DNA of 64,000 nt from Acidobacteriota bacterium (GCA_020199835.1 JAIVJV010000001.1:372001-436000), one strand, 5' to 3'; positions 8,985 to 19,718 are shown, counted from the first letter of the stretch. Program-made: numbers and translations. The notes: generated by a model from the sequence alone, not told the origin.

Positions 8985-10046
8985 TCACTTTCGTTGCGCT
9001 TCTTCGAGATCCCGTTCACGCTCCCATTTGCGAAGAGCCTGCACGCCCGTCTCGAAGTCACCACCGTTGTTATAAAAATTGTGCGCGCCATCATCGCGGT
9101 CGGGATTACGCACGTAATAAAGATAATCAGTCGTCGCCGGAATCAACGCGGCTTTTAAAGAACTCTCGCCTGGTGAAGCGACTGGTCCAGGCGGCAATCC
9201 CGCGTAGATGCGCGTGTTGTAAGGCGAGCGGCGTTCAATGTCACTGCGATAAACCTTTCCGTCGTAACGCCACTTACCCTCCAGCTTCGATGCGTAGATG
9301 ATGCTCGAATCGACCGCCAGCGGAATATTTTTTTGTAGACGGTTGTAAATGACTGAAGCGACGAGCGGACGCTCATCGGCGAGCTTCGCTTCCGTTTCGA
9401 TGAGCGACGCAGTCGTGACGATCTCGCGCGGCGTCATACCGAGACTGCGCGCTCGTTCGGTCCAATCCGGTTTCCACACGCCGCGAAAACGGTTGACCAT
9501 CATCTCGACCAGTTCGTCAGGCGGGGTTTCGGGAGAAAACTCGTACGTGTCAGGGAAGAGATAGCCTTCAAGATTCTTCGCGGCGGGATCGAGATCGCTA
9601 ACGAGGCTTACGTTATCCATTAAAGCTAAAGCCTGAGCTTCGTTATCGAGTTTCAACTCGGGCACCTGGGCCATAGCTTTCGCGATGTCCCAACGCGTCC
9701 AGCCCTCGATGACGGTGAAGCGGCTGAGACGTCGCTGACCCTGCTGAAGCTTTGCCAGCACGCTGAGCGGCGAGATCGGCGAGGGGAAGTCGTACTCGCC
9801 GGCTTTTAACGTCGCGCCTTTGCCGGTGCCCTTAAGGTAAAGCTTGAGCGGCCACTCGTGTTTGAGTACGCCTTCATCGGTTAACTTCTTGATAATCGCA
9901 GCGGGCGACGAGCCTTTGGGGATTTCGATAAACTGGCCGCTCTTGCCGTGGCTCGCGGGCTTCCGGAGATCGGAGTAAACCCAATAGCCGGAAGCCGCGC
10001 TCGCCAACAAAATTAACACCAGGATCAGGAGTATTAGTCGTTTCAT
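8985..10046 (-). CDS. mltG: Endolytic murein transglycosylase MltG
   Basis: This 353-residue YceG-like protein has one N-terminal membrane segment (about 4-25), a LysM-like region (about 38-110, IPKGSSPAAIIKKLTDEGVLK) and the catalytic domain. The family catalytic glutamate lies in ASLIETEAKLADERP. The conserved PYNTRIYAGLPPGPVASPGESSLKAALIP block is intact. MltG cleaves nascent glycan strands at the inner membrane. Its ATG overlaps the end of ruvX by four bases; the ruvX-mltG pairing is common in bacteria and supports both calls. Confidence 0.93.
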   Translation of the reverse strand: MKRLILLILVLILLASAASGYWVYSDLRKPASHGKSGQFIEIPKGSSPAAIIKKLTDEGVLKHEWPLKLYLKGTGKGATLKAGEYDFPSPISPLSVLAKLQQGQRRLSRFTVIEGWTRWDIAKAMAQVPELKLDNEAQALALMDNVSLVSDLDPAAKNLEGYLFPDTYEFSPETPPDELVEMMVNRFRGVWKPDWTERARSLGMTPREIVTTASLIETEAKLADERPLVASVIYNRLQKNIPLAVDSSIIYASKLEGKWRYDGKVYRSDIERRSPYNTRIYAGLPPGPVASPGESSLKAALIPATTDYLYYVRNPDRDDGAHNFYNNGGDFETGVQALRKWERERDLEEAQRK

Positions 10047-10516
10047 TGTGGACAGGTTGTGACCGGGGTTCGTTTTTGATCAGTCTCGATAAAATCGCGC
10101 AGGATCAGCGCTGCCGCCTCACCATCGATAAGGGCAGGTATTTCGCCGGGCCTGTGCCCCTCGGTCTTTAAATTCTCTGTCGCCTCGAAAGAAGTCAAGC
10201 GTTCATCCTGAAGATAGACCGGCTGCTCGATGGATTTGGCGAGATTTGTGGCGACCTGGCGCGCCTTGTCCGCGGCGTCGCCCATAGAACCATCAAGCCT
10301 GAGCGGCAAACCAATTACTACGGTTTGCGCGTCATAGCGCCGGATTAAAGTCACGACATCCTGAAGCAGACGTTTCCAATTCGAGCGCTTGAGTGGTGGG
10401 AGTCGATTAATAGTGACCAGCCTGTCATCCGACACTGCGGCGCCGACCAGTTTATCGCCGAGATCGAGGGCAAGAATCGGTCCGGCGGGCTGTAACAGTG
10501 CTTGATGATGGTTCAT
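10043..10516 (-). CDS. ruvX: Putative pre-16S rRNA nuclease / Holliday junction resolvase RuvX (YqgF)
   Basis: This 157-residue protein has the RNase H-like fold of the YqgF family. Motifs seen are LALDLGDKLVGAAVSDD (first catalytic Asp), VVIGLPLRLDGSMGDAA, YLQDERLTSFEA and the C-terminal IDGEAAALILRDF with the last acidic residue. The family is implicated in 5' maturation of 16S rRNA and possibly in recombination. It overlaps the downstream mltG start. A strong forward gene begins about 100 bp upstream in the opposite direction. Confidence 0.92.
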   Translation of the reverse strand: MNHHQALLQPAGPILALDLGDKLVGAAVSDDRLVTINRLPPLKRSNWKRLLQDVVTLIRRYDAQTVVIGLPLRLDGSMGDAADKARQVATNLAKSIEQPVYLQDERLTSFEATENLKTEGHRPGEIPALIDGEAAALILRDFIETDQKRTPVTTCPQ

Positions 10517-10619
10517 GCTGCCTGTATCATACGTTTTGCTCGCGGATCTTTGTCACTTTCCCGGTGCTAACTCTCTAATCATGAAATTGATTCATGAACG
10601 TAATCCAAGAGGTAGTTAA

Positions 10620-11921
10620 ATGTCATTTCGTACCAAGTTTATTCTGATCCTGCTGTCAGCCACACTGACGTTGTATACGGTTGTTGGTGGTTGGATTTCC
10701 ACCCGCGCGCAGCAACCGGCAAACGATCCAAACGCACAACTGCGAATTTTTGAAAGTGTGTTGCAGCACATTCAGAACGATTACGTAGATGAGCCGAACA
10801 TGGATAAAGTTCGAGCCGGCGCGCTACGCGGGCTCGCCTACGGGCTTGATCCATATTCAACTTACCTGACGCCGGATCAGGTGCGCGAATACAACGCCGG
10901 AAACAAAGAGAGTCAGGCCGGTCTCGGCGCGGAACTCTCGCAGGTCGCGTCGTATCTCTACATCATTGCGCCGATGAAAGGCTCACCCGCAGACCAGGCA
11001 GGACTTCAGGCCGGCGACATTATCGAGTACATCGACAACAAAGCTACTCGCGACATTTCGCTTTATGACGCCAAGCAGTTGCTCAACGGCGCGGCGGGAA
11101 GTGAAGTCAAGCTCCGCGTTCTTAGAGCAAACTCGAGCCCGTTAACGATCACCGTGAAACGCGGCACGTCACGCGCCGCCGCCGCGGAAGCGCGCATGGA
11201 AGCTGGTCGCGTGGGCATTCTCAGAATCAACAGCTTTGGCGATGGCGAGGCGGCGGAAGTTCGCACGCGCTTGCAGGATCTCGTCAAACAGGGCGCGCAG
11301 AAGATCGTGGTTGACCTCCGCGACACCGCCGGTGGTTCGCTTGCGGAAGCTGCCGCGGTTGCAAACCTCTTCGTTAAAGATGGCGTGATCGCGCAAACGA
11401 TTGGTCGCGAAGGTAAAGCCTTAAAAACCTTGACCGCCGACCCGAAAGTAGCGATCTTCACAGGACCGGTTGTGGCCTTGATAAACACAGGCACTGCGGG
11501 CGCCGCGGAAGTCGTCGCTTCGGCGTTATTGGAACGCGAGCGCGGCCAGGTCGTCGGTGAGAAGAGTTTCGGCGCCGGAACCGAGCAGCAGCTTTTCCAG
11601 TTGCGCGGCGGTGATGGACTCCTGTTAACCACGGTGAAGTGGGCGACCGCCAGTGGCAAGACCTTCCTCGGCGAAGATCGGTCGCATTCAGGTGTTGCGC
11701 CATCTGTCGAAGTAAAAGGTCCGGAAGCGGCCGAGACCGTCGATCCCGACGAGTTGACCGGCAATGACGACGACCCGGTTGCGAAACCGGAACCAGGCAC
11801 TGAGAAGGACAAGCGCGAGGTCACCACACCCGCGCCAGCGCCTAAGGTGCCGGTGGAAGATGTGCAAATGAAGAAGGCGCTCGAGCTGCTCAAAGACAAG
11901 GCCGCCCAACGCGCTGCGTAA
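10620..11921 (+). CDS. S41-family (CtpA-like) protease homologue, catalytic Ser and Lys replaced
   Basis: This 433-residue exported protein has a signal or anchor segment (about 5-28). The usual N-terminal cap motif DPYSTYLTP follows, then a PDZ domain (about 95-180, PADQAGLQAGDIIEYID) and a tail-specific protease core (about 195-365). In active CtpA proteases the nucleophile lies in G-S-A-S-A-S-E and the general base in FGKG. Here the aligned segments are GTAGAAE (Thr at 292) and FGAG (Ala at 319). Loss of both residues suggests a pseudoprotease that may still bind peptides through its PDZ domain. The C-terminal 60 residues are acidic and Pro-rich. A strong terminator follows. Confidence 0.85.
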   Translation: MSFRTKFILILLSATLTLYTVVGGWISTRAQQPANDPNAQLRIFESVLQHIQNDYVDEPNMDKVRAGALRGLAYGLDPYSTYLTPDQVREYNAGNKESQAGLGAELSQVASYLYIIAPMKGSPADQAGLQAGDIIEYIDNKATRDISLYDAKQLLNGAAGSEVKLRVLRANSSPLTITVKRGTSRAAAAEARMEAGRVGILRINSFGDGEAAEVRTRLQDLVKQGAQKIVVDLRDTAGGSLAEAAAVANLFVKDGVIAQTIGREGKALKTLTADPKVAIFTGPVVALINTGTAGAAEVVASALLERERGQVVGEKSFGAGTEQQLFQLRGGDGLLLTTVKWATASGKTFLGEDRSHSGVAPSVEVKGPEAAETVDPDELTGNDDDPVAKPEPGTEKDKREVTTPAPAPKVPVEDVQMKKALELLKDKAAQRAA

Positions 11922-11996
11922 AAGAGTTAAACCGAAATCGAATACAGCTCTTCGATATCGGGTACACGACTTCCTTCAATAAACTACAGAACTATT

Positions 11997-12036
11997 GGGC
12001 TTCGCTTGTGAAATTCTTGCGAAGCCCGATTTTTTG
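11997..12036 (+). terminator. Rho-independent terminator after the S41-family gene
   Basis: A perfect 9-bp stem (GGGCTTCGC at 11997-12005, GCGAAGCCC at 12019-12027) with a 13-nt loop is followed by GATTTTTTG. It lies 75 bp after the S41-family stop codon. Confidence 0.85.
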
Positions 12037-12163
12037 CGCATTCGCTGTTAAAATCGCGTCCTCTCCCGGTATCGAACTTAACCCGACCACAGAGGTATAG
12101 CTCTTGCAACATGCACTGGCGTGCTTGTAGCACTTGGATAAATTTTCAGGGAGAAGCAGAGCG

Positions 12164-12748
12164 ATGATTATGACAAACAAACTACTTCCAGTTGCCTTGA
12201 TCGCAGCCCTCATCGGTGGATCGGTCGGCGCATTGGTAATGAGCAAGAGTTCGCCCGCGTCGGCTGAAACGACGACTGCGGCGCCGAACACCGTAAAGAC
12301 CGCCGGGGTTGCTACGGAGCAAATAGCACAAAGGACGGACGACAGTAACGAAATGGTTCCGAGCGGGTTCGATACCGCTGGAGAACAAACAGCCTACAAG
12401 ACCGGTTTCGCGGATGGTTTCGCGGCCGCTACGCAGGCTGAAAATCGAAGCGTTGGCACAACGAGCTCGACGAGCTCGACGGTAAGACGTGCTCCGCAGC
12501 GTGTTGCTTATCGCAATTCCGGTTCCAGAGCCTCTTCGCAACGCGTTTACTATGACTATCAGCCGAAGAAGCGAAGTTTCTGGGATCGCCACCGTGACAA
12601 ACTGACAGTAGCGATGGGCGCGGGCGCCGGAGCGGCTGTAGGTGGATTGATCGGTGGTAAGAAGGGTGCGGCGATTGGCGCGCTATCGGGCGGCGGTGGC
12701 TCCGCGTTGTGGACCTACAAGATTCGCAAGCGCGACCGAAACTACTAA
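12164..12748 (+). CDS. Glycine-zipper envelope protein
   Basis: This 194-residue protein has an N-terminal membrane or signal segment (LLPVALIAALIGGSVGALVM) and a low-complexity Ser/Thr region with a TSSTSSTV repeat. Near the C terminus is a glycine-zipper segment (AMGAGAGAAVGGLIGGKKGAAIG), as in YMGG/OmpA-like glycine zipper proteins that insert or pack in membranes. The ATG at 12164 is chosen over an upstream in-frame ATG at 12134, because a GGGAGAA ribosome-binding site lies just before it. The charged tail KIRKRDRNY ends the protein. It is followed 28 bp later by the aspartic protease gene. Confidence 0.7.
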   Translation: MIMTNKLLPVALIAALIGGSVGALVMSKSSPASAETTTAAPNTVKTAGVATEQIAQRTDDSNEMVPSGFDTAGEQTAYKTGFADGFAAATQAENRSVGTTSSTSSTVRRAPQRVAYRNSGSRASSQRVYYDYQPKKRSFWDRHRDKLTVAMGAGAGAAVGGLIGGKKGAAIGALSGGGGSALWTYKIRKRDRNY

Positions 12749-12776
12749 TAGCTAGTCTGGAGTTTCGGAGTCGGTC

Positions 12777-13712
12777 GTGAGCAAAGCTAAACTTGCCATC
12801 GCTCTAATCACTCTGAGTGTTGCAACAGTTGTATGGGCGGTTCCTGATGAAGGAATCGCCCATCGGCGTCTGCAGACTCAGTTTCAGGGATCCGCCGGAT
12901 TCGTGGCGCCGATCGGGCTGCGCGATGACCGGGATCGCGGTTTGACAGCAACTGCGTGGATCAACGGCGCGGGCCCGTTCACGTTCGCCGTGGACACTGG
13001 CGCGGGCGTTTCGCTCATCAGCCGTAGCGTCGTCGAGCGAGCACGTTTGGCGGTAAGCAAATCTCGCCGGCCACTCGTTGGTGGTCTTAGCACAGCGCCA
13101 ATAGCCTCCAACCAGGAAGCAAGACTTTCCGGCCTGTCTTTAGGGACACCCAATAATAGAATTTCAACGAACGCAGTCGCGGCCGTTGTACCCAGTCTTC
13201 CCGGGTCCATCGACGGCATACTCGATCCTACCGACGTTTTCAGCCCGCTGGGTTTTTCTGTTGACCTGCCGCAGCGACAGTTGCGCGTCTTCGACGCAAA
13301 CGCGGAGGGACTGCGACTCAACCAGGTGCCGCGCGATGGCGCAGTTGTGCGTTGGGTGCGTGAAGCAGGAAACGGCAGACCGTTTGTTCGACTCAGCGAT
13401 GGGCGGTTAGCCTTGATCGATACGGGATCAGGATTCGGGCTTGCGGTGACAGATGCGAGGATCAGTGTCGGTCGTAATCACGGCGAGGTTGAAAATCGAA
13501 CCGATCTCGGTGGTGGCAGAGTTCAGTCGCATGAAGTTGCGCCGCAGACGGTGAGTATCGGATCGTTAGTGTTACGCAACGTTCCCACCGACGTTCTCCG
13601 TGTCGCACCGGGAACGCCGCTTATTCTCGGGCGTCGCGCCTTGTTTCCTTTTAAAATTACTTTCGATCCCGTCGCGCACTTGATTTCCTTCGAACCAACC
13701 GAACGCGATTAG
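12777..13712 (+). CDS. Secreted aspartic protease-like protein with two DTG motifs
   Basis: This 311-residue protein starts at GTG and has a signal peptide ([16 protein letters not shown]). Two retropepsin-like halves are visible. The first has [13 protein letters not shown] (about residue 66) and ends with [18 protein letters not shown]. The second has [12 protein letters not shown] (about residue 215) and ends with [17 protein letters not shown]. Each DTG is an aspartic protease active-site motif; retropepsins need two to form one site, either as a dimer or as a pepsin-like fusion. The stop overlaps the end of the convergent carboxylase gene by four bases. Actual proteolysis is unproven. 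Confidence 0.75.
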   Translation: MSKAKLAIALITLSVATVVWAVPDEGIAHRRLQTQFQGSAGFVAPIGLRDDRDRGLTATAWINGAGPFTFAVDTGAGVSLISRSVVERARLAVSKSRRPLVGGLSTAPIASNQEARLSGLSLGTPNNRISTNAVAAVVPSLPGSIDGILDPTDVFSPLGFSVDLPQRQLRVFDANAEGLRLNQVPRDGAVVRWVREAGNGRPFVRLSDGRLALIDTGSGFGLAVTDARISVGRNHGEVENRTDLGGGRVQSHEVAPQTVSIGSLVLRNVPTDVLRVAPGTPLILGRRALFPFKITFDPVAHLISFEPTERD

Positions 13713-15277
13713 AGCGGGATGTTGCCGTGCTTGCGGGGCGGGTTTGTGTCGCGCTTGTTTTCAAGTAACGAAAGCGCACGGATCAGTTTGGGACGGGTCT
13801 GCGCCGGCTCGATTACTTCATCGACGAATCCGCGTTGAGCCGCGATGTAGGGATTCGCAAACTTCTCTTCAAACTCGACGACTCGCGACTTCCGCGCTGC
13901 GTCTTTGTCCTGCGCTTCGCTCAGCTCGCGCCGGTACAGAACGCCAACCGCGCCTTCAGCTCCCATTACGGCGATCTCCGCTGACGGCCAGGCGAAGTTC
14001 ACATCAGTCCTGATGTGCTTCGAGGCCATGACGCAATACGCGCCGCCGTAAGCTTTGCGCGTGATCACAGTCACTTTCGGCACGGTAGCTTCCGCAAACG
14101 CGTACAAGAGTTTCGCGCCGTGAGTGATGATGCCGCCATGTTCCTGCGAGACGCCGGGCAGAAATCCAGGCACGTCTTCAAACGTCACCAGCGGAACGTT
14201 GAAACAGTCGCAGAAACGCACGAAGCGTGCGCCTTTAACGGACGCCGAGATGTCCAACACACCCGCGAGATACGCCGGCTGATTCGCTACAATGCCAACA
14301 GAACGTCCGCCAAGCCGCGCAAATCCAACAACCAAATTCGGCGCAAAGAGTTCCTGCACTTCGAAGAAGTAACCATCATCAACCACCGCATTGATCACTT
14401 CGCGAATGTCGTACGGCTGATTCGAAGCTTCGGGAACGATCTCGTTCAACTTCGACTCGACGCGATCGATCGGATCACTGGCGACGATCGCCGGCGGGTC
14501 TTCCATGTTGTTTGCCGGAATGAACGACAACAACTCGCGCACGATCCGCAACGCATGCTCGTCTGAATCCGCGGCGAAATGCGCGACGCCTGAAACACTA
14601 TTGTGAGTTAGCGCGCCGCCGAGTTCTTCTTTACTAACTTCCTCGTGAGTGACAGTCCTGATTACCTCCGGACCGGTGATGAACATGTAAGACGTGTCCT
14701 TCACCATGATGTTGAAGTCGGTGATCGCCGGACTATAAACCGCGCCGCCAGCGCATGGTCCCATGATGCAACTGATTTGCGGCACGACTCCACTCGCGAG
14801 CGTGTTGCGCAGGAATATGTCTGCGTAGCCGCCGAGACTGACAACGCCTTCCTGGATGCGCGCGCCGCCCGAATCGTTCAAACCGATGATCGGCGCGCCG
14901 ACTTTCATCGCAAGGTCCATCACTTTGCAGATCTTCTCGGCGTGCGTCTCCGAAAGAGAACCGCCAAACACGGTGAAGTCCTGCGCGAACACAAACACGT
15001 TGCGGCCATCGATGAGACCATGCCCGGTGACCACGCCGTCGCCGGGATAGATCTGTTTGTCGAGATCGAAGTCTCGCGAGCGGTGCACGACGAGCTTGTC
15101 AAACTCTTCGAACGAACCTTCGTCGAGCAGAAACTCGATTCGCTCACGCGCGGTCATCTTTCCGGCAGCGTGCTGTTTTTCGACGCGCGCCGCGCCGCCG
15201 CCTTGCTCGGCCTCGGCACTGCGCTCGCGCAACATGTCCAGTCTCGACTTCGTGTGTTTGGGTTGCTGTTTACTCAT
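13709..15277 (-). CDS. pccB: Acyl-CoA carboxylase, carboxyltransferase (beta) subunit
   Basis: This protein of about 522 residues is the carboxyltransferase beta subunit of a biotin-dependent acyl-CoA carboxylase, probably acting on propionyl-CoA. Two crotonase-like halves are present. Typical features are [18 protein letters not shown], the oxyanion-forming [19 protein letters not shown], the [13 protein letters not shown] block and, in the second half, [27 protein letters not shown]. The alternative upstream TTG start is less likely, because the ATG at 15277 overlaps the DUF402 stop and favours coupling. The biotin-carrying alpha subunit is not in this window. Methylmalonyl-CoA decarboxylase alpha subunit is an alternative in this family. 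Confidence 0.9.
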   Translation of the reverse strand: MSKQQPKHTKSRLDMLRERSAEAEQGGGAARVEKQHAAGKMTARERIEFLLDEGSFEEFDKLVVHRSRDFDLDKQIYPGDGVVTGHGLIDGRNVFVFAQDFTVFGGSLSETHAEKICKVMDLAMKVGAPIIGLNDSGGARIQEGVVSLGGYADIFLRNTLASGVVPQISCIMGPCAGGAVYSPAITDFNIMVKDTSYMFITGPEVIRTVTHEEVSKEELGGALTHNSVSGVAHFAADSDEHALRIVRELLSFIPANNMEDPPAIVASDPIDRVESKLNEIVPEASNQPYDIREVINAVVDDGYFFEVQELFAPNLVVGFARLGGRSVGIVANQPAYLAGVLDISASVKGARFVRFCDCFNVPLVTFEDVPGFLPGVSQEHGGIITHGAKLLYAFAEATVPKVTVITRKAYGGAYCVMASKHIRTDVNFAWPSAEIAVMGAEGAVGVLYRRELSEAQDKDAARKSRVVEFEEKFANPYIAAQRGFVDEVIEPAQTRPKLIRALSLLENKRDTNPPRKHGNIPL

Positions 15278-15758
15278 TAAAGGGAAACGACCGCGTTTCA
15301 ACTAACGTCACCACCTCGTCCAGCGCCTCACGCGCTCTTTGCTTAACTGCTTCCGGATATCGATAGGCTTCGAAGTCTTCGAGGTCGAGTATTTGGTAAG
15401 AGAAGTTTGACTCGACTAAGACGTCAATGTCCAGGTCCACGTAACTGAGGACGGAGTCGTTCAGTGTCGGTGGTTGAGTTACGTTGCAATAAAACCGGCT
15501 GCGTTTCCGATCGGGGTCGCTGAAACGAAAGACGTTGTACCAGCGATCGAGCCAGTAGTATTCCTCGCTGATAGTGCCCGACGAGATCGTGCCGAGGAGA
15601 TCGTGTTGGATCTCCTCCGCGAAAACCGCATCGAGTACGATTAGTGGCCCAACGTGTTTGACGATTCGCGCGCGCCACGTTCGATGTTCGGCGCCATCGT
15701 ACTTCAGCACGCGAACAACAATCGCCGAACTGTCAACCGTTTGCTTATTTTCGTCCAC
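15270..15758 (-). CDS. DUF402 domain protein
   Basis: This 162-residue DUF402 (FAU1-like) protein has the family pattern: an N-terminal beta region ([24 protein letters not shown]), a [13 protein letters not shown] segment, [14 protein letters not shown], and an acidic [25 protein letters not shown] stretch. Some members bind or cleave RNA or nucleotides and others are nucleoside phosphatases; the role here is unknown. Its start overlaps the transaldolase stop, and its end overlaps the carboxylase start, so the three genes look like one operon. Confidence 0.85.
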   Translation of the reverse strand: MDENKQTVDSSAIVVRVLKYDGAEHRTWRARIVKHVGPLIVLDAVFAEEIQHDLLGTISSGTISEEYYWLDRWYNVFRFSDPDRKRSRFYCNVTQPPTLNDSVLSYVDLDIDVLVESNFSYQILDLEDFEAYRYPEAVKQRAREALDEVVTLVETRSFPFNE

Positions 15759-16395
15759 TCTTCGCCCAATCAGCCAGGAACTGGGCCTGTCCCTTGTCGG
15801 TCAACGGATGATTGAACAACTGATCGATCACCTTGAACGGCACGGTCGCGATATCAGCGCCCATGCGCGCGGCTTCGATCACGTGAATCGGATGGCGCAG
15901 ACTCGCCGCCAGCACTTCCGTCTTCCAACTGTAGTTTTCGTAAATCTCAATGATGTTGGCCAACAGGTCGAGCCCGTTTTCGCCGATGTCATCCAACCGG
16001 CCCAGGAAAGGACTGATGAATGAAGCGCCCGCTTTGGCTGCGAGAATCGCCTGCGCCGCCGAGAAGCACAACGTGACGTTGACGCGAATGCCTTCGTCAG
16101 AAAGATGACGCGTCGCTTTCAAGCCATCGCGCGTAAGTGGACACTTGACGACGACGTTGGGAGCGATCTTCGAATACTCCAAACCTTCGCGAATCATTCC
16201 GTCCAGATCCTGACTCGTGACTTCCGCCGAAACCGGTCCTTTAACGATCTCGCAGATCGCCGCGATGTGCTGCTTGAATTCAACATTGCCTTCTTTGGCG
16301 ACGAGCGAAGGATTCGTCGTCACACCATCGCAAATCCCCAGTTCCACGCCTTCGCGGATCTCGTTGAGACTTGCCGTGTCGAGAAAAAACTTCAT
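15745..16395 (-). CDS. fsa: Fructose-6-phosphate aldolase / transaldolase, short form
   Basis: This 216-residue protein is of the short transaldolase (TalC/FSA) type. The N-terminal [16 protein letters not shown] and [13 protein letters not shown] are typical. The Schiff-base lysine lies in [12 protein letters not shown], and the C-terminal [19 protein letters not shown] block is intact. It would cleave or transfer dihydroxyacetone units between sugar phosphates. Whether it works as aldolase or transaldolase cannot be told from the sequence alone. It overlaps the DUF402 gene by 14 bp. Confidence 0.93.
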   Translation of the reverse strand: MKFFLDTASLNEIREGVELGICDGVTTNPSLVAKEGNVEFKQHIAAICEIVKGPVSAEVTSQDLDGMIREGLEYSKIAPNVVVKCPLTRDGLKATRHLSDEGIRVNVTLCFSAAQAILAAKAGASFISPFLGRLDDIGENGLDLLANIIEIYENYSWKTEVLAASLRHPIHVIEAARMGADIATVPFKVIDQLFNHPLTDKGQAQFLADWAKSGRK

Positions 16396-16412
16396 GACAT
16401 AACTCCTAACAG

Positions 16413-17189
16413 TTAACGGTTAACAACTCGGTTACTCAGAACCCCAATCCCACCGACTTCCACCTCAACAACGTCGCCATTCTTCATTTGCGAAACGCCC
16501 GCGGGCGTTCCCGTGGCAATCAGATCGCCGGGATGCAGAGTCATGATCTCAGAGATGTATCTAATTAGAAAGGCTACAGGAAACGCCATGTCGGCTGTGT
16601 TGCCTTGCTGTTTTATTTCGCCATTAAGACGTGTCGTCACTGTGGCGTTTGCCGGATCGAGTTCGGTGTCGATCCAGGGTCCGACAGGACAGAACGTGTC
16701 GAATGATTTGCCGCGTGTGAACTGCACGTCCTTGCGTTGCAGGTCGCGAGCGGTGATGTCGTTCACGCACGTGTAACCGAAGACATAATCGAGTGGGTTC
16801 TCGTCCGGGGACAATCTTTTAGTGGTTCGACTAATCACCACTCCTAATTCGCCTTCGTGTTCGACCTGCTGCGAGGCGGGCGGGAGTTCGATGTTTTCTC
16901 CGGAAGCGATCACGGCTGAAGGCGCTTTCAGAAAAAGCAACGGCTCGTCAGGCATTTTGTTGCCGAGTTCTGCGGCGTGTTCGCGATAGTTGCGGCCGAC
17001 GCAGACGATCTTTGATGGGACGACCGGCGCGAGCAGCTTTACCTCGTCGAGGGGGAAACTCGTAACGGTTTCGGGGACTGCCGAGCGTTCAAAGTGAAAG
17101 TCGGCTGGGAAAGGGAAGACGGCGGATCCAAGCACGGATCCGTATCGAGTCCCGTTCAAACTGCGATGTGAAATACGAGCAACTCTCAT
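16413..17189 (-). CDS. Fumarylacetoacetate hydrolase family protein
   Basis: This 258-residue member of the FAH superfamily (hydrolases, decarboxylases or isomerases of beta-keto acids in aromatic degradation) has the signature [18 protein letters not shown]. Metal ligands sit in [10 protein letters not shown] and the block [19 protein letters not shown]. The C-terminal [34 protein letters not shown] is conserved. The ATG at 17189 is chosen, because an upstream in-frame start would run into the lipoprotein gene that ends at 17194. Substrate is unknown; acylpyruvase or related activities are likely. Confidence 0.9.
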   Translation of the reverse strand: MRVARISHRSLNGTRYGSVLGSAVFPFPADFHFERSAVPETVTSFPLDEVKLLAPVVPSKIVCVGRNYREHAAELGNKMPDEPLLFLKAPSAVIASGENIELPPASQQVEHEGELGVVISRTTKRLSPDENPLDYVFGYTCVNDITARDLQRKDVQFTRGKSFDTFCPVGPWIDTELDPANATVTTRLNGEIKQQGNTADMAFPVAFLIRYISEIMTLHPGDLIATGTPAGVSQMKNGDVVEVEVGGIGVLSNRVVNR

Positions 17190-17193
17190 ACAA

Positions 17194-18291
17194 CTAGGGA
17201 ACCGTTTCCGAAGCAACCTCCGAAGGTTGACTCACGTTGCCTGCATTATCAACCGCAACGATGTAGTAATGGTAAGTCTTGCCTGACTCAACTCGCTCGT
17301 CGCGATAGTTTGTGCGCGTCAACAACTCCTGGTTCAGCTTGGTCCAACTCTGTTTCGGCAGGTTCGGATCCGTCGAGCGATAGATGTTGTAACCCGCGAT
17401 ATCACTCTCTTTGTTCGCCGCAAAGAAGATCGCGAGCCGGCCAAACGACGGATCGGGCGCGATACTCGGACGCTCAGGCGGCGCGGGTGCAAAGACGTCG
17501 CGTGGCTGCGCCGGCACTGCGTTTGAATTAAGACTCTCAACCTGCCCGCCGCCCGTGCCCAGCGACACAGAGCGCACGATATAGCGATAGTCCTGGCCGA
17601 ATTTGAAGTTTCGATCGCTGTACGTGGTGCCGGAAACGAGCGCGGAATTGATTGGCGTCTGATTCACATCGCTTTGCGATTCGTCCGTGCGATAGACGTT
17701 GTAACCGAGCAGGTTCACGGGCGTCGAGCCGTCGATGTTCGCTGCGGGAGGCGCCCACGTCAAAGTGATTGCCTCTTCGGCGACGTTCGGGGGCGAAGAG
17801 AGCACCGGCGGCTGCGCGATGCGCGCCGCGGGTTCGATAGTAAGAAAGTTTGAAAACGCCGCGCGCTGGCCCGAAGCATTTACGTAACGCAGCGCATAAC
17901 GCAAACGTGTCGGTTGTCCCGCGAGCTCGAGCGCGTCGCGATACGTCAACGTGTCGCCCGCAGTTTGAATCTGTTCGAAGGTTACTGAGCCGACAAGCGT
18001 TGCACGCGCGGCAAACTCGTCTTCAGTCAGTCCCAACGGAGCGCCGGGTGTTTCGGCTAGACGATAGACGTCGATACGGCGGATGCTTTGGACGCTGCTG
18101 TCCGGCGCATTGCGACGCGGCGCGGGCCAATTGAGGATCACTTCGTTTCCTTGCTGCGCGCCTGAGAGCAATTCGGTGCGTTGTTGCACGCGTTCGACCG
18201 GAGGCAGGGGAGGCCGGCGTTTACCGCAACCAAGTGCGGCAAAAATAACGGCAACGACAACGAGACGCAGTAAGGTTTTAGGAGCGATCAC
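17194..18291 (-). CDS. Fibronectin type III lipoprotein
   Basis: This 365-residue protein has a lipoprotein signal peptide ending in FAALGC, so the Cys would be lipidated and the protein anchored in a membrane. Three FN3-like repeats follow, the last with [35 protein letters not shown] and [19 protein letters not shown]. The N-terminal [11 protein letters not shown] linker is short. The start is a GTG overlapping the hslU stop (GTGA), so translation is coupled. It is presumably an envelope adhesin or scaffold; ligand unknown. Confidence 0.8.
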   Translation of the reverse strand: MIAPKTLLRLVVVAVIFAALGCGKRRPPLPPVERVQQRTELLSGAQQGNEVILNWPAPRRNAPDSSVQSIRRIDVYRLAETPGAPLGLTEDEFAARATLVGSVTFEQIQTAGDTLTYRDALELAGQPTRLRYALRYVNASGQRAAFSNFLTIEPAARIAQPPVLSSPPNVAEEAITLTWAPPAANIDGSTPVNLLGYNVYRTDESQSDVNQTPINSALVSGTTYSDRNFKFGQDYRYIVRSVSLGTGGGQVESLNSNAVPAQPRDVFAPAPPERPSIAPDPSFGRLAIFFAANKESDIAGYNIYRSTDPNLPKQSWTKLNQELLTRTNYRDERVESGKTYHYYIVAVDNAGNVSQPSEVASETVP

Positions 18292-19718
18292 AGAATGTAA
18301 CGACTGAGATCCTGGTCCTTCACAGTTTCGGAGAGCATGCTTTCCACATAACGCGCATCGATGCGCTGGTTCTTCTGTTCGAGGTCCGGCCCTTCAAAAC
18401 TGATGTCTTCGAGCAGTTTCTCCATGATGGTCTGAAGCCGCCGCGCGCCGATGTCTTCCGTTTGTTGATTCACCTGGGCCGCGAAGTTGGCGATTGAATC
18501 GATCGCATCGGACGAAAACTCGATCGACACGCCTTCAGTCTCCATCATGGCCTGGTATTGCTTGATCAAAGCATTGCGTGGCTCGGTGAGAATGCGCTTG
18601 AAGTCTTCAATCGTAAGCGACTCGAGCTCGACGCGAATCGGAAAACGTCCCTGCAACTCCGGAATCAGATCCGAAGGTTTTGAAACGTGAAACGCGCCGG
18701 CGGCGACGAAGAGAATGTGGTCCGTACGCACCATGCCGTAACGAGTGTTGACGGTCGTGCCTTCAACGATGGGAAGAATGTCGCGCTGCACGCCTTCGCG
18801 TGAGACGTCGGGACCATGACCGGATTCGCGTCCGGCGATCTTGTCGATCTCGTCGAGGAAGATGATGCCCGAGTTTTCGACTCGGTCAATCGCAGCGCGT
18901 GCGACTTGGTCCATGTCGATGAGGCGTTCCTCCTCTTCCTGCATCAGGTACTCCATCGCCTCGTCGACGCGCATCTTGCGGCGTTTCGAACGGCCCTGAA
19001 ACAGGTTGCCCAACATGTCTTTCATGTTGATGCCCATCTCTTCGACGCCCTGCGGGCCGGCGAGCTCGATCACGGGAAAGTTCTTCTCGCGGACTTCCAG
19101 TTCAACGAGACGATTGTCGAGTTTGCCGCTGCGCAGTTGCGTGCGAAGCTTTTCGCGCGTGCGTTGAAAATTCTCGTCGCGCGCAGGGTTGTCGATGTCG
19201 GTACTGGAGCTTTCCTCGGTAGTATCTGCGTCGTAATCGAAGAAGCCCATGTTTGAACGCGGCGGTGGCAGCAGCAGATCGAGGATTCGTTCCTCGACGT
19301 TGAGTTCGGCCTTTTCAGCGATCTCTTCGCTCTTCTCCTGTCGCGTCATCTCGACGGAGATCTCCGTCAGATCGCGGATCATGCTTTCCACGTCGCGGCC
19401 AACGTAACCGACTTCAGTAAACTTCGACGCCTCGACTTTCAGAAACGGCGAGTTGGACATTCGCGCGAGACGGCGCGCAATCTCCGTTTTGCCGACGCCG
19501 GTAGAACCAATCATGATGATGTTCTTCGGCATCACGTCGACGGCCATTTCGGGTGGCAACTTTTGGCGTCTGACGCGGTTTCTCAGCGCGATCGCCACCG
19601 CGCGTTTTGCATTGCGCTGACCAACGACGTGCTTGTCGAGTTCCGTAACGATTTGACGAGGCGACATTTCGTCGAGTCGAGCTTCCTCGTCAACTTCTCC
19701 TGCTAGATAGATAACCAT
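18288..19718 (-). CDS. hslU: ATP-dependent protease ATPase subunit HslU
   Basis: This 476-residue AAA+ unfoldase forms the cap of the HslUV proteasome-like protease. It has [17 protein letters not shown], the Walker [16 protein letters not shown], the pore segment [13 protein letters not shown], an I domain (about 130-260), Walker [15 protein letters not shown] and the arginine finger region. The start follows the hslV stop as TAATG. An internal ATG (19667) would remove 17 residues before the conserved region and is a possible alternative start. The C-terminal LSRYIL matches the family tail that docks into HslV. Confidence 0.95.
   Translation of the reverse strand: MVIYLAGEVDEEARLDEMSPRQIVTELDKHVVGQRNAKRAVAIALRNRVRRQKLPPEMAVDVMPKNIIMIGSTGVGKTEIARRLARMSNSPFLKVEASKFTEVGYVGRDVESMIRDLTEISVEMTRQEKSEEIAEKAELNVEERILDLLLPPPRSNMGFFDYDADTTEESSSTDIDNPARDENFQRTREKLRTQLRSGKLDNRLVELEVREKNFPVIELAGPQGVEEMGINMKDMLGNLFQGRSKRRKMRVDEAMEYLMQEEEERLIDMDQVARAAIDRVENSGIIFLDEIDKIAGRESGHGPDVSREGVQRDILPIVEGTTVNTRYGMVRTDHILFVAAGAFHVSKPSDLIPELQGRFPIRVELESLTIEDFKRILTEPRNALIKQYQAMMETEGVSIEFSSDAIDSIANFAAQVNQQTEDIGARRLQTIMEKLLEDISFEGPDLEQKNQRIDARYVESMLSETVKDQDLSRYIL

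Noticed and set aside
11063..11899. Reverse 278-aa frame opposite the S41-family gene
   Set aside because: Ser/Thr/Pro-rich composition and full overlap with a conserved gene mark it as a shadow frame.
14645..15280. Forward 211-aa frame opposite the acyl-CoA carboxylase subunit
   Set aside because: It is His/Arg/Val-rich, has no recognisable motif and lies inside a conserved gene.
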